Positions 60,716 to 64,000 of a stretch of 64,000 bases of DNA are shown here, one piece after another. Within the stretch, counting starts at the first letter, position 1; every line of letters starts with the position of its first letter. Source of the stretch: Abyssibacter profundi (GTDB lineage: Bacteria; Pseudomonadota; Gammaproteobacteria; Nevskiales; OUC007); the NCBI RefSeq assembly GCF_003151135.1, contig NZ_QEQK01000006.1, positions 62,334 through 126,333 of the forward strand. Direction: 5' to 3'. The notes under the pieces were generated by a model. That model was not told the origin of the DNA, did not search any database, and saw only the letters and a program-made list of their open reading frames with translations. A program made the translations under genes and the position numbers.

Positions 60716-62670
60716 CGGACATCCTCCAGTTCGACTGCAAAGGTTGTCCCTTCAGGGGACGAGGCGTCAATCCAGATTCTTCCGTGATGCAGGTCCACGA
60801 TCTTCCGACAGTGCGCCAGGCCGATGCCCGTGCCCTCAAAATCTTCGCGGCCGACCGCCCGCTGGAAGATCGTGAAGATGCGGTCTTGCTGGTTTTCCGG
60901 TACGCCCATTCCGTTGTCCTGGATGAGCAGGCGGCAGCTGGTGTCGGTTCTTGCCGTTGCGGACAGGCGGACCTGGGGAGTCCGATCTTCGGGGCAGAAC
61001 TTGATGGCGTTTGCGATCAGATGCGTGAGCAACAGGCGGGTCTCCGCCTCGTATAAGCGCATGGTGGGCAGTGGTGAGATGACGCTGATCTCAGCCTTAC
61101 GTGCCAGGATCGTGGCCGACATGTCGAGCAGCACACCATCGACCACCGATTGCAGGTGCACGGGCGTCGCATCCGCATGATGGCCAATGCGGCTGTATTC
61201 CAACAATCCCTGGATCAGCGCGCGCATGCGATCGCAGGCACGCAGCATGTAGAAGAGGCCTTTTTCACTGCGTGGGGTCAGCGTGTTACCGGTGTCGTTG
61301 CGTAACATCTCGGCAAAGCTGGTCACCGTGCGCACAGGTTCCTGCAAATCATGCGATGCGATGTACGCGAACTGGTCCAGTTCTCGGTTGGTTGCCTCAA
61401 GCTCGCGGTTGCGATGCGCCAGCGATGTGAATACCCGGTCCATTACACCGGCTAGCGAGCGCGCCTCACCGTAGCTGTGTACCGGCAAGGGCGGCACCTC
61501 GTCACCAGGCTTCCAGCTGTCCAACGCCGATGATAGTTGCTTGATCGGCGCCGCGATCAGGTGAGCGACCAGCACGGCAAATCCTACGCAGCCCAAGCAA
61601 ATGGCCAGCAATGCGAGCGTCAGCTGCTTGGAGATGCGAGCACTGAATTCCGTGAGTGCGTCCGTGGACATGCTCAAGACCAAACCGAGCGCCTGGTGGT
61701 CTCCGTAGCTGATGCGCTGCATGTCTACGAACTGTCGGGTGTTTTTGTCGAGTTGTGACGTTGCCTCGCCCGTGGCCAGTACTGTGGCGAGCGCCGGGTG
61801 GTCGGACACCGCGTTATGCGAGCGTCCGTGTTCGAAGGCGAATGTGTCTTCACCCTGCGGGTGGAGCAGGTATTCCCCGTCGCTATTCGTCAGCGCAAGC
61901 TGGAGGGCATCCGACTTCATCGCCCTGAGCGCGTCGAAGAAATAGTCGGCCCGCAGGTTCACGACCAGCACAGCGAACGGACGCCCCGAGTGCGAGTCAT
62001 GGATCGGCAGTGCCGCACGCAATACAGGGGTGTAGGGCGTCTGGATGGCACCGAACTCGCGATTGAGTTCGATGGCGCTGAGATAGATCTGGCCAGGCGG
62101 TAGCGCAGCGGCTCTGGCGACATAGTGCCGGTCGCCTGTGCGTTGCAACCGGGTGGCCACGCGGATGTCGCCGTCGCGATGATCACGCTCGACTCGCACC
62201 AGCTCCAAACCACCGTCAGCCAGGCCAATGTAGCGAACCTGGAGATAGTGAGGTTTGGCCAGCAGGATGCCCCGGAAGATCGATTGCAGGCGCGTGGTCC
62301 AGAGCGCAGTTGACGACCCGTCGACCGGGTCGATGTCCTGGTTCCGAGTGCTCCGAATCAGGCCTTGAATGGGCGGGACTTCGGCAAGCAATCGCACATC
62401 GCCCTGCAACTCGTCGAGCAGCGAGATGAAACGCTCGGCCCGGCGTTGGGACTGGACGGCCAGACGATCTTGCAGGTTGGCGGCCAGGGCGTCTTGTGCG
62501 GCAGTGACGCTGACCGTGGCCATGGCCAGCACGCTGATCACGCCGACGAAGACCAGCGTCACCGCGATCAGCGCGCGCAGCCCCCAGCGCGGGGCTCGAA
62601 CGGCGGGGAGGCCAGCGGGGCTGTGATGAGATGGCTGGGCAATATATCCGGTGGCCGTGGTGTCAGTCAT
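60712..62670 (-). CDS. Cache-domain sensor histidine kinase
   Basis: 652 residues from ATG 62670. A membrane segment (about 35-58), a long periplasmic double-Cache-like sensor (about 60-350), a second membrane segment (LLAICLGCVGFAVLVAHLI), a HAMP, HisKA with His440 in YIASHDLQEPVRTV, and a HATPase with NAIKFCPEDR, DNGMGVP and GTGIGLAHCRKIVDLH. The phytochrome-like HisKA fits with the single-domain receiver next to it. Overlaps the end of the REC-GGDEF gene by 8 bp. Confidence 0.9.
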   Translation of the reverse strand: MTDTTATGYIAQPSHHSPAGLPAVRAPRWGLRALIAVTLVFVGVISVLAMATVSVTAAQDALAANLQDRLAVQSQRRAERFISLLDELQGDVRLLAEVPPIQGLIRSTRNQDIDPVDGSSTALWTTRLQSIFRGILLAKPHYLQVRYIGLADGGLELVRVERDHRDGDIRVATRLQRTGDRHYVARAAALPPGQIYLSAIELNREFGAIQTPYTPVLRAALPIHDSHSGRPFAVLVVNLRADYFFDALRAMKSDALQLALTNSDGEYLLHPQGEDTFAFEHGRSHNAVSDHPALATVLATGEATSQLDKNTRQFVDMQRISYGDHQALGLVLSMSTDALTEFSARISKQLTLALLAICLGCVGFAVLVAHLIAAPIKQLSSALDSWKPGDEVPPLPVHSYGEARSLAGVMDRVFTSLAHRNRELEATNRELDQFAYIASHDLQEPVRTVTSFAEMLRNDTGNTLTPRSEKGLFYMLRACDRMRALIQGLLEYSRIGHHADATPVHLQSVVDGVLLDMSATILARKAEISVISPLPTMRLYEAETRLLLTHLIANAIKFCPEDRTPQVRLSATARTDTSCRLLIQDNGMGVPENQQDRIFTIFQRAVGREDFEGTGIGLAHCRKIVDLHHGRIWIDASSPEGTTFAVELEDVR

Positions 62671-63595
62671 CCTGCGGCCCAGGACCCGCAACGCGATCTT
62701 GTTGCTGTGTGCGCTTGCATCGGTACATGGCCGCATCAGCAGCGTGGGTCAGGGCGTGGGCGTCGTCGCCGTCACGGGGGTAGACGGCCATGCCGACGCT
62801 GGCCCCACACATCAGCGACACGCCGCTGGGCAGACAGTGGGGTTCGGTCAGCGCTTGCAGGATGCGCTCGCGAACCTCGGCGGCGTCTCCGGCTGACGGG
62901 CACAGATCCAGGATGACCGTGAACTCGTCGCCGCCGAGGCGGAAAACGCCGTCTTCGGTGCGTACGGTGTCGCGCAGGCGTCTGACGGTTTCGATCAACA
63001 CGACGTCACCGGCGTGATGGCCGTACTCGTCATTAATGGGCTTGAATTGATCCAGGTCGATCAATAGCACGGCGAATGCTGCGCCATGCCGGCTGGCCAG
63101 CGACAGTTTGCGTTCCAGTGCCTGGGTGAAGGCGAGGCGATTGCCCGCTTGGGTCAGGCTATCGGTTGTTGCCAGCTCTCGCAGCCTGCGTTGTTCGGCC
63201 AGACTGGCCTGGCGCTGTTGCATGTCTGAGATGGCGTCGGAAATCGCGGTCTGCAGGGCGGCGGCGGTCATGTCGTTCTTGCTGAGGTAGTCGGCGCTAC
63301 CGAGCTTGAGCGCGCGCACGGCAACCGCCTCGTTGCCTTCGCCGGTCAACATGATGACCGGTGGTCGTGCGTCCGCGTCTGAGCTGAAGGAGAAGTTCCG
63401 AAGCAGGCTTAAGCCATCATTGCCGCGTAGGCGGTAGTCGAGCAGGATGCAGTCCGGCCGATGTGCCTCAGCCAGGCTGTGCAGGTCTTCCGTGTCTTCG
63501 CATTGCACCAGTTCCCCGGCAGGGAACGCGTCCTGAAACGTCTGTTCGAAGAGCGCCCGGTCCAGCTCATCGTCGTCAATTAAAAGAATCTTCAT
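62663..63595 (-). CDS. REC-GGDEF diguanylate cyclase response regulator
   Basis: 310 residues from ATG 63595. Receiver with Asp53 in CILLDYRLRGNDG and Lys in YLSKND. The GGDEF domain starts at about 140; FRLGGDEFTVIL is intact, and RTED five residues before it is the product-inhibition I-site. Should make cyclic di-GMP when phosphorylated. First gene of a three-gene reverse operon with the Cache kinase and CheY-like protein. Confidence 0.95.
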   Translation of the reverse strand: MKILLIDDDELDRALFEQTFQDAFPAGELVQCEDTEDLHSLAEAHRPDCILLDYRLRGNDGLSLLRNFSFSSDADARPPVIMLTGEGNEAVAVRALKLGSADYLSKNDMTAAALQTAISDAISDMQQRQASLAEQRRLRELATTDSLTQAGNRLAFTQALERKLSLASRHGAAFAVLLIDLDQFKPINDEYGHHAGDVVLIETVRRLRDTVRTEDGVFRLGGDEFTVILDLCPSAGDAAEVRERILQALTEPHCLPSGVSLMCGASVGMAVYPRDGDDAHALTHAADAAMYRCKRTQQQDRVAGPGPQDD

Positions 63596-63750
63596 CGCAG
63601 CGCTCGCGCATCGAAATCGCAGTTCGAGCCAAACCGCCACGCCTCACCGTGGGCCGCTTCGCTCGCACCTGTGAAATCGGCAGGGCCGCGCTGTACTTGT
63701 GGTGGACGACGGGTTTGCCGACAAACGGTCGCTTGCCGGGCGTTAACGGG

Positions 63751-64000
63751 TCAGGCGGGCGTGGCTCGGCGCTGGCTGAGCAAGCGGTGCAGGGGGCGAC
63801 TCGATGCGTTGTGCACGGCGCGTCGACCGCGCTCGGTCAGCATCATTTCAAACATGCCCTGACCCGTCTGCTCAGCGAGACCCTCGCCCAGCAGCGCACC
63901 GCTGGCGGCGATGGCGTCGATCTCGCGAACGGGCAGCTTTGTCTGCAGCGCATGCCTCAGCGGGTCCAGCTGAAATGGCTGGTTCAGGTCCTGGCCGGCA
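63751..64000 (-). CDS. Unidentified protein, C-terminal part only (runs off the right edge)
   Basis: The reverse strand is open from the edge to a stop at 63751, giving 82 residues (FQLDPLRHALQTKLPVREI, then ALLGEGLAEQTGQGMFEMML and an Arg-rich end). It has a normal protein look and no other reading frame competes. I do not recognise the family. The start is outside the window. About 155 bp separate it from the REC-GGDEF gene. Confidence 0.5.
   Translation of the reverse strand, partial: AGQDLNQPFQLDPLRHALQTKLPVREIDAIAASGALLGEGLAEQTGQGMFEMMLTERGRRAVHNASSRPLHRLLSQRRATPA

Overview
The window is GC-rich, tightly packed bacterial DNA. Gene content points to a Gammaproteobacterium, probably a marine or hydrocarbon-associated lineage (Nevskiales/Salinisphaerales-like; inference only): an AlmA-type alkane monooxygenase, a MddA-type methanethiol methyltransferase, a FadL porin, GlyGly-CTERM proteins and LEPR-XLL/RTX giant proteins.

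Region 1 (1-18978) is the right part of a siphovirus-type prophage, read left to right. Three surface/nucleotide-modification-like enzymes come first, then gpW, portal, a ClpP-protease/capsid fusion, DUF2190, gpFII, gpZ, gpU, tail tube, G/GT tail chaperones with a -1 slippery site, tape measure, a gene-transfer-agent-like tail tip (DUF2460, DUF2163, NlpC/P60, J-like hub) and two fibre-like genes. Two small reverse-strand genes follow, and the prophage ends at a 3' tRNA fragment (probably tRNA-Pro) that marks the attachment site. Terminase, lysis genes, repressor and integrase lie outside the window.

Region 2 (19000-23300) holds a FitAB/VapBC-like toxin-antitoxin pair with a perfect 21-bp operator palindrome, a PF10118 metal-dependent hydrolase behind a palindrome-bearing promoter, MddA, and a dienoyl-CoA isomerase-like crotonase.

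Region 3 (23467-50315) is the most unusual. It encodes TolC, a HlyD-type adaptor, a 2452-residue LEPR-XLL/RTX giant protein, a DUF3467 protein, a second adaptor with a large extra N-terminal domain, and an M50 (site-2) protease fused to an adaptor module. A convergent MinD/FlhG-like ATPase follows, then a FadL-type porin, a 2228-residue giant with 13 Calx-beta repeats and a GlyGly-CTERM tail, a CHASE2-adenylate cyclase, an SH3b protein and an M48 metalloprotease lipoprotein. No ABC transporter ATPase is present. I read this as a dedicated, largely undescribed export/display system for giant calcium-binding surface proteins.

Region 4 (50316-60160) begins with a MITE-like palindromic element. 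It continues with an AraC regulator divergent from almA and an alpha/beta hydrolase, a saccharopine-dehydrogenase-like enzyme, a secreted GlyGly-CTERM hydrolase, and a TetR regulator divergent from a VCBS lipoprotein and a DUF4334 lipoprotein. Two near-identical 20-bp operators lie exactly 100 bp apart between the divergent genes. A thiolase C-terminal remnant lies downstream.

Region 5 (60169-64000) contains tRNA-Arg(UCU) and a reverse-strand signalling operon (REC-GGDEF, Cache histidine kinase, single-domain receiver), with a truncated unidentified gene at the right edge.
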